A DNA stretch of 7,733 bases, taken from assembly GCA_016200955.1 (NCBI GenBank), contig JACQDU010000110.1, positions 1 to 7,733 on the forward strand, written 5' to 3'. Shown piece after piece: positions 1 to 7,733 of the stretch. The stretch is from a bacterium. Its GTDB lineage: Bacteria; Planctomycetota; J058; JACQDU01. The stretch's first letter is position 1, and each line of letters opens with the position of its first letter. The notes beneath the pieces are model-generated. The model did no database searches and was not told the DNA's origin. It was given only the letters and a program-made list of their open reading frames with translations. The position numbers and the translations under genes are program-made.

Positions 1-269
1 TCCCGGTCGAGATCACCGTCTTCGCCGACCGCTCCTTCCAGTTCATCACGAAGAGCCCGCCCGCTTCCGTGCTGCTCAAGAAGGCCGCCGGGATCGCCTC
101 GGGCGCCAAGACGCCGGCCAAGGAGCCCGAGGTCGGCCAGGTGACCAAGGCCCAGGTCCTCGAGATCGCCAAGGCCAAGAAGAAGGACCTGAACTCCTTC
201 TCCGACGAGGCGGCGGCCCGCATGATCGAGGGCACGGCCCGCTCGATGGGAGTCAAGATCGTCCCTTAA
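1..269 (+). CDS. rplK: 50S ribosomal protein L11, C-terminal part (5' end outside window)
   Basis: L11 binds the GTPase-associated region of 23S rRNA (helices 43/44) at the base of the L10-L12 stalk and helps elongation factors act. The first complete codon is at 3; 88 residues are visible before the TAA at 267-269, of about 141 in a typical L11. The visible part begins near the end of the N-terminal domain (PVEITVFADRSF, FITKSPPASVLLKKAAG) and covers the whole RNA-binding C-terminal domain. It ends in the family signature IEGTARSMG followed by VKIVP, and resembles E. coli L11 closely over its length. The N-terminal prolines targeted by thiostrepton lie outside the window. It is the upstream neighbour of rplA, as in most bacteria. 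Identification is firm; only the missing 5' end limits it. Confidence 0.97.
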   Translation, partial: PVEITVFADRSFQFITKSPPASVLLKKAAGIASGAKTPAKEPEVGQVTKAQVLEIAKAKKKDLNSFSDEAAARMIEGTARSMGVKIVP

Positions 270-397
270 GAAGATTCCGTAACGAGATGGACGAAATTAC
301 CCTCGACGCGACGGCGTTCGCGTCATAGGATCTCAGCCCTTTCGGCGGGAGGGTCCCCGACTCACGGGATCCGTTCGGACTGCCGGTGGAGAGTCGA
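270..397 (+). promoter_or_regulatory. rplK-rplA spacer with possible RNA stems (candidate leader)
   Basis: This 128-nt spacer holds no supported gene. A perfect 7-bp stem (GACGCGA at 305-311, TCGCGTC at 318-324) has a 6-nt loop. A second stem pairs GGATCTC (328-334) with GGGATCC (366-372), seven pairs including one G-U. Inside it, 343-348 can pair with 355-359 with one bulged C. An alternative fold pairs 352-357 with 366-372 with one bulged U, so the two are mutually exclusive. No T-run follows either stem, so they do not look like terminators. L1 represses its own operon in several bacteria by binding mRNA, usually upstream of rplK. Whether this spacer is such a site is only a guess. Confidence 0.35.
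385..391 (+). promoter_or_regulatory. Ribosome binding site of rplA
   Basis: GGTGGAG lies 6 nt before the ATG at 398. It decides the start: an in-frame GTG at 386 sits inside this element, and an in-frame GTG at 509, closer to the usual L1 N-terminus, has no Shine-Dalgarno-like sequence before it. Translation from 398 therefore implies an N-terminally extended L1. Confidence 0.7.
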
Positions 398-1213
398 ATG
401 GCAGACGGTGAAGACCAATCCGCCCAGGGCGCCGTCGAGGGCGCGCTCGCGGAGGCGAAGAAGTCCGAGGGCACGAAGCCCAAGTTCCGCCGGCCGCGCA
501 AGCGCCCGGTGTCGAAGCGCTACGCCTCCGCCTTGAAGGTCCTGGGAGACGACTACCTCACCCGGGTCTACGACCTCGAGGAGGCCCTCACTCTCCTCAA
601 GAAGATGAAGAACACCAAGTTCGACGAGAGCGTCGAGACTCACATCAAGCTCGGCATCGACGCGAAGAAGTCGGACCAGCAGATCCGCGGAACGTTCGTC
701 TTCCCCCATGGCATCGGCCAGCAGAAGCGCGTGATCTGCTTCGCGGAAGGCGCGCTCGCCGAGCAGGCGAAGGCCGCCGGCGCGATCGAGGTGGGCGGCG
801 CCGAGCTCGCGAAGCGCATCGAGGACGGCTGGTTCGAGTTCGACGTCGTCATCGCCCACCCGGGCATGATGCGAGTCGTCGGAAAGCTCGGTAAGGTCCT
901 CGGCCCGAAGAAGCTCATGCCGAACCCGAAGGAAGGCTCCGTGACCCCGGACGTCGTCACCGCGGTCAAGGAGTTCAAGGGCGGCAAGGCGAAGTACCGC
1001 GTGGACGAGGGCGGCAATCTCCACGCGATCTTCGGCAAGAAGAGCTTCGAGGTGAAGAAGCTCAAGGAGAACCTCGAGTCCTTCTTCGAGCACGTGAAGA
1101 CCCTGCGTCCGCCGACCGCGAAGGGCGTCTTCGTCCAGAAAGCCAGCGTCTGCACGACCATGAGCCCGGGCGTGCGCATCGACGTGAGCCACCTCGGGCA
1201 GCAGGCGATCTAG
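398..1213 (+). CDS. rplA: 50S ribosomal protein L1 with N-terminal extension
   Basis: L1 binds 23S rRNA helices 76-78, forms the mobile L1 stalk that helps release deacylated tRNA, and in several bacteria represses translation of its own mRNA. The product is 271 residues against 234 in E. coli. Residues 1 to about 35 are an extension: first acidic and alanine-rich (ADGEDQSAQGAVEGALAEA), then basic (KPKFRRPRKRPVSKR), probably disordered. The family body follows: YDLEEALTLLKK (58-69), the KF pair with RNA-contacting Phe75, GIDAKKSDQQIRG, HPGMMRVVGKLGKVLGPKKL with MPNP after it, and KLKENLESF. The C-terminal RNA-binding signature reads TTMSPGVRID (253-262), with Ser256 where the family normally has Gly (TTMG). 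The next gene, rplJ, starts 9 nt after the stop, indicating tight co-translation. Codon use matches the neighbours. Identification is certain; the start codon is well supported but not proven. Confidence 0.96.
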   Translation: MADGEDQSAQGAVEGALAEAKKSEGTKPKFRRPRKRPVSKRYASALKVLGDDYLTRVYDLEEALTLLKKMKNTKFDESVETHIKLGIDAKKSDQQIRGTFVFPHGIGQQKRVICFAEGALAEQAKAAGAIEVGGAELAKRIEDGWFEFDVVIAHPGMMRVVGKLGKVLGPKKLMPNPKEGSVTPDVVTAVKEFKGGKAKYRVDEGGNLHAIFGKKSFEVKKLKENLESFFEHVKTLRPPTAKGVFVQKASVCTTMSPGVRIDVSHLGQQAI

Positions 1214-1217
1214 GAAG
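1212..1217 (+). promoter_or_regulatory. Ribosome binding site of rplJ, overlapping the rplA stop
   Basis: AGGAAG overlaps the rplA TAG stop (1211-1213) and lies 5 nt before the rplJ ATG. This arrangement suits translational coupling: ribosomes ending L1 would arrive directly at the L10 start. Confidence 0.65.
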
Positions 1218-1222
1218 CGACC

Positions 1223-1792
1223 ATGGCCAAGCAGCTCAAGCAACTCATCCGCAAAGAGATCGAGAAGCGGTTCCGGGCCGTGGACGGCGGCATCGTCGTC
1301 GGCTACCGCGGCCTGGACTCCGAGAAGATCTACGACCTCCGCGCGAAGCTCCGCGCGAAAGGCGCGCGCCTCCACGTCGTCAAGAACGCCATGGCGATCC
1401 GCGCCTTCCAGACGCTCGGCTACGAGGAGTCGAAGCTCCTCCAGCTCTTCGACGGGCCGGTAGGCGTCGTCTACTCCCAGAACGGCGCGGGCGCGGTGGG
1501 CGCCGCGAAGGCCCTCCGCGACTGGAAGGCCCAGACCCGGGACAAGTTCGTCGAGGTCAAGGGCGGCTTCCTCGAGGGCTCGATCATCGACAAGGCGGGC
1601 GTCAAGGCGCTCGCCGACATGCCGAGCCGCGAGCAGCTCCTCGGGATGGTCGCGGGCGCCTTCCAGGCGCCGATCGCGGCCTTCGCGAACAGGCTCAACG
1701 AGTGCGTGGCGAAGTTCGCTTACGCGGTCAATGCCGTTAAGGAAAAGAAGGAAAAAGAGGGCGGCGGCGCGTCGCCGCAGCCCGCCAAGTAG
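1223..1792 (+). CDS. rplJ: 50S ribosomal protein L10 (stalk base)
   Basis: L10 anchors the L7/L12 dimers to the large subunit and contacts L11 and the same rRNA region. The product is 189 residues, longer than E. coli L10 (165) mainly through its C-terminal end. The N-terminal rRNA-binding domain shows VVGYRGLDSEKIYDLRAKLR and VVKNAMAIRAF, followed by FDGPVGVVYS, all in family order. The C-terminal part (about 134-178, SREQLLGM through NAVKEKKEKE) forms the long helix onto which L12 N-terminal dimers dock. A glycine/proline-rich tail (GGGASPQPAK) ends the protein and is probably flexible. The ATG at 1223 is the only plausible start. The gap from rplA is 9 nt, unlike E. coli, where a long spacer carries a promoter and the L10-binding leader. 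rplL follows after 86 nt. Identification is firm. Confidence 0.96.
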   Translation: MAKQLKQLIRKEIEKRFRAVDGGIVVGYRGLDSEKIYDLRAKLRAKGARLHVVKNAMAIRAFQTLGYEESKLLQLFDGPVGVVYSQNGAGAVGAAKALRDWKAQTRDKFVEVKGGFLEGSIIDKAGVKALADMPSREQLLGMVAGAFQAPIAAFANRLNECVAKFAYAVNAVKEKKEKEGGGASPQPAK

Positions 1793-1878
1793 GTCGCGCG
1801 CAGCGACTGACTGTAACCCGGTGTCTTCGCGCGGCCGTTTCTGCATGACGGGTCCGCCCAATCAACGGAGATTCGAAA
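1793..1878 (+). other. rplJ-rplL spacer with a short hairpin
   Basis: This 86-nt spacer has no gene. Right after the rplJ stop, GTCGC (1793-1797) and GCGAC (1803-1807) form a perfect 5-bp stem with a 5-nt loop. CGCGCG at 1795-1800 could instead pair with CGCGCG at 1828-1833. No T-run follows, so it is not a convincing terminator. The last 40 bases are less GC-rich and lead to the rplL ribosome binding site, which would leave that start exposed. L12 is needed in several copies per ribosome, so independent strong initiation would make sense, but the sequence does not prove it. Confidence 0.35.
1867..1870 (+). promoter_or_regulatory. Ribosome binding site of rplL
   Basis: GGAG (within ACGGAGAT) lies 8 nt before the ATG at 1879. 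The spacer ATTCGAAA is A/T-rich compared with the rest of the window, which favours an open, efficient start. Confidence 0.65.
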
Positions 1879-2316
1879 ATGGCTGGCGTTGCTGAGCTCG
1901 TCGATCAGGCCACCAAGCTTTCCGACGAGGAAAAGAACGACCTCATCGTGGGGATCGTCGAGAAGATGTCCGTCCTCAACCTTTCTTCTCTCGTGAAGAA
2001 GGTCGAGGGCAAGTTCGACGTGAAGGCGTCGGGCGGCGGCGGCATGATGATGATGGCCGGCCCGGCGGCCGGCGGCGGTGCGGCTCCGGCCGAGGTCGTC
2101 GAGAAGACGGAGTTCACGGTCTTCCTCAAGGAAGCCGGCCAGAAGAAGATCCAGGTCATCAAGGAAGTGCGAGCCATCACCGGCCTCGGCCTCAAGGAGG
2201 CGAAGGAGCTCGTCGACAAGGCTCCCGCGGCGGTGAAGGAGAAGATGGCGAAGCAGGACGCGGAGAACGCGAAGAAGCTTCTCGAGGACGCGGGAGCGAC
2301 CGTCGAGCTCAAGTAG
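1879..2316 (+). CDS. rplL: 50S ribosomal protein L7/L12 with extended N-terminus
   Basis: L7/L12 is the multicopy stalk protein that recruits EF-Tu, EF-G and other GTPases. The product is 145 residues against 121 in E. coli. Aligned on the MSVLNL motif (30-35; MSVMDV in E. coli), the N-terminal dimerisation and L10-binding domain begins about 15 residues earlier (MAGVAELVDQATKLS), and the hinge is about 10 residues longer. The hinge (about 50-75) is glycine/alanine-rich and contains Gly52-55 followed by Met56-59, which is unusual. The C-terminal factor-binding domain (76-145) is canonical: EKTEFTVFLKEAG, the signature TGLGLKEAKELVDKAP (101-116), and the factor-contacting residues Ile94, Lys95, Arg98 and Lys109. 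The ATG has a good ribosome binding site and no better alternative. The gene closes the ribosomal part of the operon; a structured 290-nt spacer follows. Identification is firm. Confidence 0.97.
   Translation: MAGVAELVDQATKLSDEEKNDLIVGIVEKMSVLNLSSLVKKVEGKFDVKASGGGGMMMMAGPAAGGGAAPAEVVEKTEFTVFLKEAGQKKIQVIKEVRAITGLGLKEAKELVDKAPAAVKEKMAKQDAENAKKLLEDAGATVELK
2032..2055 (+). repeat. Trinucleotide runs (GGC)4(ATG)4 in rplL
   Basis: Four GGC codons are followed directly by four ATG codons, encoding Gly4-Met4 in the L12 hinge. The runs are perfect and in frame. Length change by slippage in units of three would alter hinge length without breaking the frame. Confidence 0.85.
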
Positions 2317-2359
2317 CTCCTGGTCGTTCTTTCCGCCCTTCGGGCCAGCATGGCGGGGA

Positions 2360-2383
2360 CCTTCGCCGAGGATCCCGCGAAGG
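2360..2383 (+). other. Hairpin 1 of the rplL-rpoB spacer
   Basis: CCTTCGC (2360-2366) and GCGAAGG (2377-2383) form a perfect 7-bp stem with a 10-nt loop. A competing pairing joins CCGAG (2366-2370) with CTCGG (2384-2388). No T-run follows. The same words recur in the apical part of the large rod (GCGAAGG at 2475-2481, CTTCGC at 2497-2502), so long-range exchange pairing is possible. Confidence 0.5.
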
Positions 2384-2404
2384 CTCGGAGGTTCGGACGT
2401 AAGA

Positions 2405-2426
2405 GGCCTTGCGCGTTGCGCAGGCC
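2405..2426 (+). other. Hairpin 2 of the rplL-rpoB spacer
   Basis: GGCCT (2405-2409) pairs with AGGCC (2422-2426), and GCGC (2411-2414) pairs with GCGC (2418-2421). This gives nine pairs with one bulged T at 2410 and a GTT loop. The stem is very GC-rich but is followed by CAGCGAG rather than T residues, so it is not an intrinsic terminator. It could act as a roadblock to nucleases or as a stabilising structure for the 3' end of the ribosomal-protein transcript. Confidence 0.6.
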
Positions 2427-2432
2427 CAGCGA

Positions 2433-2552
2433 GGCGGGTTCGGCGACTCAGGCCGTCCGGCTCTCGGATCTCGTGCGAAGGCGACGCATCGGCGTGCTTC
2501 GCGGATGCACGAGATCCCAGAGCCGGCCGGTTCCGGGTCGGCTGAGCCCGCC
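2433..2552 (+). other. 120-nt rod-like inverted repeat between rplL and rpoB
   Basis: Nearly the whole stretch folds on itself. From the base upward: GGCGGGTTCGGC (2433-2444) pairs with GCTGAGCCCGCC (2541-2552), 12 pairs with two G-U; 2445-2449 with 2535-2539; 2451-2455 with 2528-2532 (two G-U); CCGGCTCT (2457-2464) with AGAGCCGG (2519-2526); one C-C mismatch; GGATCTCGTGC (2466-2476) with GCACGAGATCC (2507-2517); GAAG with CTTC; and ACGC (2484-2487) with GCGT (2492-2495) around an ATCG loop. By hand count this is 49 pairs and 22 unpaired bases. TTTT (2553-2556) follows the base immediately. The 19-pair central block fits an RNase III substrate, and the base plus T-run resembles a weak attenuator. 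Either role is inferred from the equivalent E. coli spacer. Confidence 0.75.
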
Positions 2553-2596
2553 TTTTCGCGTTTCGGAGACCCCCAGAGAGACACCTAGACAGCGCA

Positions 2597-2600
2597 GGAG
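2597..2600 (+). promoter_or_regulatory. Ribosome binding site of rpoB
   Basis: GGAG (within CAGGAGA) lies 6 nt before the ATG at 2607, downstream of and not paired into the large hairpin. Confidence 0.7.
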
Positions 2601-2606
2601 ACGAGC

Positions 2607-6455
<3,849 letters not shown>

Positions 6456-6481
6456 TCTCACCGCGTTTCGACTGATCGATC

Positions 6482-6508
6482 GAGGAGAAGACCATGAACG
6501 AACAGGAG
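6482..6508 (+). promoter_or_regulatory. Two consecutive ribosome binding sites for rpoC
   Basis: GAGGAG (6482-6487) lies 6 nt before an ATG at 6494. AGGAG (6504-6508) lies 6 nt before a second in-frame ATG at 6515. Both read as an AGGAG core, a short spacer ending in GACC, then ATG. Either could start rpoC, the products differing by seven residues. I chose the first because it is nearest rpoB and intact, but the choice is not secure. Confidence 0.6.
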
Positions 6509-7733
6509 CGGACCATGTTGAACAACGAGATCAAGAACGTCGACGCGGTCACGACCGGAGACAAGAACCCCGTCGACGGCGGCGCTTACAACCGGATCAA
6601 CGACTACGGGAGCGTGACGATCCGCCTCGCCTCTCCCGACGACATCCGTCGGTGGTCTTACGGTGAGGTCAAGAAGCCCGAGACGATCAACTACAGGACC
6701 TACCGCTCGGAGAAGGACGGCCTCTTCTGCGAGCGGATCTTCGGTCCCGAGCGCGACTGGGAGTGCTTCTGCGGGAAATACAAGGGCATCAAGCACAAGG
6801 GCATCAAGTGCGACCGCTGCGGCGTCGAGATCACGCACTCGCGCGTCCGCCGGAAGCGCATGGGCCACATCTCGCTGGCCGCTCCCGTGGCGCACATCTG
6901 GTTCTTCAAGGCCATGCCGTCGCGGCTCGGCTCTCTCCTCGCGAAGAAGACCTCGAGCCTCGAGCGGATCATCTACTTCCAGGACTTCATCGTCACGGAC
7001 CCCGGCGACACGCCGCTCAAGGTGAAGCAGCTCCTGACCGAGGACGAATACCGGAAGGCGCGCGAGCAGTACGGCGACGCCTTCGAGGCCGGCATGGGAG
7101 CGGAGGCGATCAAGAAGCTCCTCGAGCGCCTCGACCTCGAGGACCTCCTCGAGAAGCTCTACACCGAGCTCCGCGACACTCGCTCGAAGCAGAAGCAGAA
7201 GGAGATCATCAAGCGCCTGAAGACGGTCAAGGCGATCAAGGACTCCGGCAACCGGCCGGAGTGGATGATCCTCGACGTGATCCCCGTGATCCCGCCGGAC
7301 CTCCGGCCCCTCGTGCTCCTCGAGTCGGGGAACTTCGCGACGTCCGACCTGAACGACCTCTACCGCCGGCTCATCAACAGGAACAACCGTCTCAAGAAGC
7401 TCCTCGACCTGAACGCGCCCGAGGTCATCATCCGCAACGAGAAGCGCATGCTCCAGCAGTCGGTGGACGCGCTCTTCGACAACAACCGTTGCCGCCGGCC
7501 GGTCCTCGGGAGCAACAACCGCCCGCTCAAGTCGCTCACCGACATGATCAAGGGCAAGCAGGGCCGCTTCCGCGAGAACCTGCTCGGGAAGCGCGTGGAC
7601 TACAGCGCGCGCTCCGTGATCGTCGTCGGCCCCGAGCTCAGGCTGCACCAGTGCGGCTTGCCCAAGAAGATCGCCCTCGAGCTCTTCCAGCCCTTCATCA
7701 TCCGGCGCCTGAAGGAAATGGGCCACGCCGACA
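6494..7733 (+). CDS. rpoC: DNA-directed RNA polymerase subunit beta', N-terminal part (3' end outside window)
   Basis: Beta' carries the catalytic magnesium site and the DNA clamp. 413 complete codons are visible, of roughly 1400 in E. coli; the frame is open to the window edge. Landmarks in order: RINDYGSVTIRLASPDDIRR; WSYGEVKKPETINYRTYR; the zinc-binding domain with Cys91, Cys93, Cys106 and Cys109; VRRKRMGHISLAAPVAHIWF; clamp text EWMILDVIPVIPPDLRPLV and NDLYRRLINRNNRLKKLLDL; RNEKRMLQQSVDALFDN; then switch and lid-rudder approach SLTDMIKGKQGRFRENLLGK and RVDYSARSVIVVGPELRLHQ. The NADFDGD catalytic loop lies beyond the end. The zinc finger sits about 21 residues further from the start than in E. 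coli, because of an N-terminal stretch (1 to about 30) of low similarity. The wording recalls planctomycete beta' from memory. Identification is certain; the start may be 6494 or 6515. Confidence 0.98.
   Translation, partial: MNEQERTMLNNEIKNVDAVTTGDKNPVDGGAYNRINDYGSVTIRLASPDDIRRWSYGEVKKPETINYRTYRSEKDGLFCERIFGPERDWECFCGKYKGIKHKGIKCDRCGVEITHSRVRRKRMGHISLAAPVAHIWFFKAMPSRLGSLLAKKTSSLERIIYFQDFIVTDPGDTPLKVKQLLTEDEYRKAREQYGDAFEAGMGAEAIKKLLERLDLEDLLEKLYTELRDTRSKQKQKEIIKRLKTVKAIKDSGNRPEWMILDVIPVIPPDLRPLVLLESGNFATSDLNDLYRRLINRNNRLKKLLDLNAPEVIIRNEKRMLQQSVDALFDNNRCRRPVLGSNNRPLKSLTDMIKGKQGRFRENLLGKRVDYSARSVIVVGPELRLHQCGLPKKIALELFQPFIIRRLKEMGHAD
6780..6808 (+). repeat. Short direct repeat in the rpoC zinc-binding domain
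   Basis: ACAAGGGCATCAAG occurs twice with a 15-nt period (6780-6793 and 6795-6808), encoding KGIK-H-KGIK between the two cysteine pairs of the zinc finger. E. coli has a related but non-identical text here (KRLKHRGVI), so the repeat probably reflects local codon convergence and not a duplication. Confidence 0.7.

Larger units (their letters stand above)
2317..2606 (+). promoter_or_regulatory. rplL-rpoB spacer, highly structured (probable attenuation/processing region)
   Basis: This 290-nt spacer separates the ribosomal genes from the polymerase genes and holds no supported gene. It contains a weak stem (CCGCC 2333-2337 with GGCGG 2352-2356), two clear hairpins (2360-2383 and 2405-2426) and a 120-nt rod (2433-2552), each listed separately. 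The last 40 bases (2566-2606) are purine-rich and appear unstructured, leaving the rpoB start open. In E. coli the equivalent spacer contains an attenuator and an RNase III cleavage site that lower rpoBC expression relative to rplJL. The same role is inferred here from position and structure. I found no convincing promoter. Confidence 0.6.

Noticed and set aside
303..331. Possible sigma-70 promoter (TCGACG, 17 nt, TAGGAT) before rplA
   Set aside because: Each hexamer matches the consensus at only four of six positions, and the elements overlap the 305-324 hairpin. Matches this weak are expected by chance.
509..511. GTG as the rplA start giving an L1 of 234 residues, the same length as E. coli
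   Set aside because: No Shine-Dalgarno sequence precedes it, whereas the ATG at 398 has GGTGGAG at ideal spacing and an open frame with matching codon use. Kept as an alternative in the L1 finding.
1793..1807. Terminator between rplJ and rplL
   Set aside because: The stem is only 5 bp and is followed by mixed sequence without a T-run, and termination before rplL would not suit its high demand.
2433..2552. Miniature mobile element (MITE or REP-like) explanation for the large inverted repeat
   Set aside because: I see no flanking target-site duplication and no second copy in the window. Its location matches a known regulatory spacer. A genome-wide copy search would settle it.

Overview
This window is a bacterial chromosomal core locus, the ribosomal-stalk and RNA-polymerase operon. 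All genes are on the + strand in the classical order: rplK (L11, 5' end cut off), rplA (L1), rplJ (L10), rplL (L7/L12), rpoB (RNA polymerase beta), rpoC (beta', 3' end cut off). The DNA is GC-rich, with strong third-position G/C preference (CTC, GAG, AAG, TCG, ATC codons). Each complete gene and rpoC has a Shine-Dalgarno sequence 5-8 nt before its start. The beta' wording (a Y-x-RINDYG-type start, a GLFCERIFGPERDWEC zinc-finger approach, HIWFFKAMPSRLG) and the beta wording (a GLESxLREIFPIESYD-type N-terminus) recall, from memory, sequences of the Planctomycetes/PVC group. The phylum assignment is tentative and rests on no alignment.

Layout: the C-terminal 88 residues of L11 end at 269. A 128-nt spacer with two possible RNA stems leads to rplA (398-1213), whose product carries about 35 extra N-terminal residues. 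Only 9 nt separate rplA from rplJ (1223-1792), so the separate L10 leader known upstream of rplJ in other bacteria has no room there. An 86-nt spacer precedes rplL (1879-2316), which has a longer N-terminus and an unusual Gly4-Met4 hinge. A 290-nt spacer follows, containing the most striking non-coding structure here: a 120-nt rod-like inverted repeat (2433-2552) with about 49 possible base pairs, immediately followed by TTTT, plus two smaller hairpins upstream. Then come rpoB (2607-6455), a 38-nt gap, and rpoC (from 6494 to the window edge).

Functionally, L11, L10 and L12 form the GTPase-associated stalk that recruits translation factors, and L1 forms the mobile stalk at the E site. Beta and beta' form the catalytic core of RNA polymerase. 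Co-transcription of these genes is standard. The balance between abundant ribosomal proteins and scarcer polymerase subunits is normally set between rplL and rpoB by attenuation and RNase processing, which is where the large hairpin sits.

I see no mobile element, CRISPR array, tRNA or rRNA gene, or defence or biosynthetic system. The points worth a second look are regulatory RNA structure and lineage-specific protein details, not a new gene system. No gene-free stretch exceeds 300 bases; all spacers are described below.
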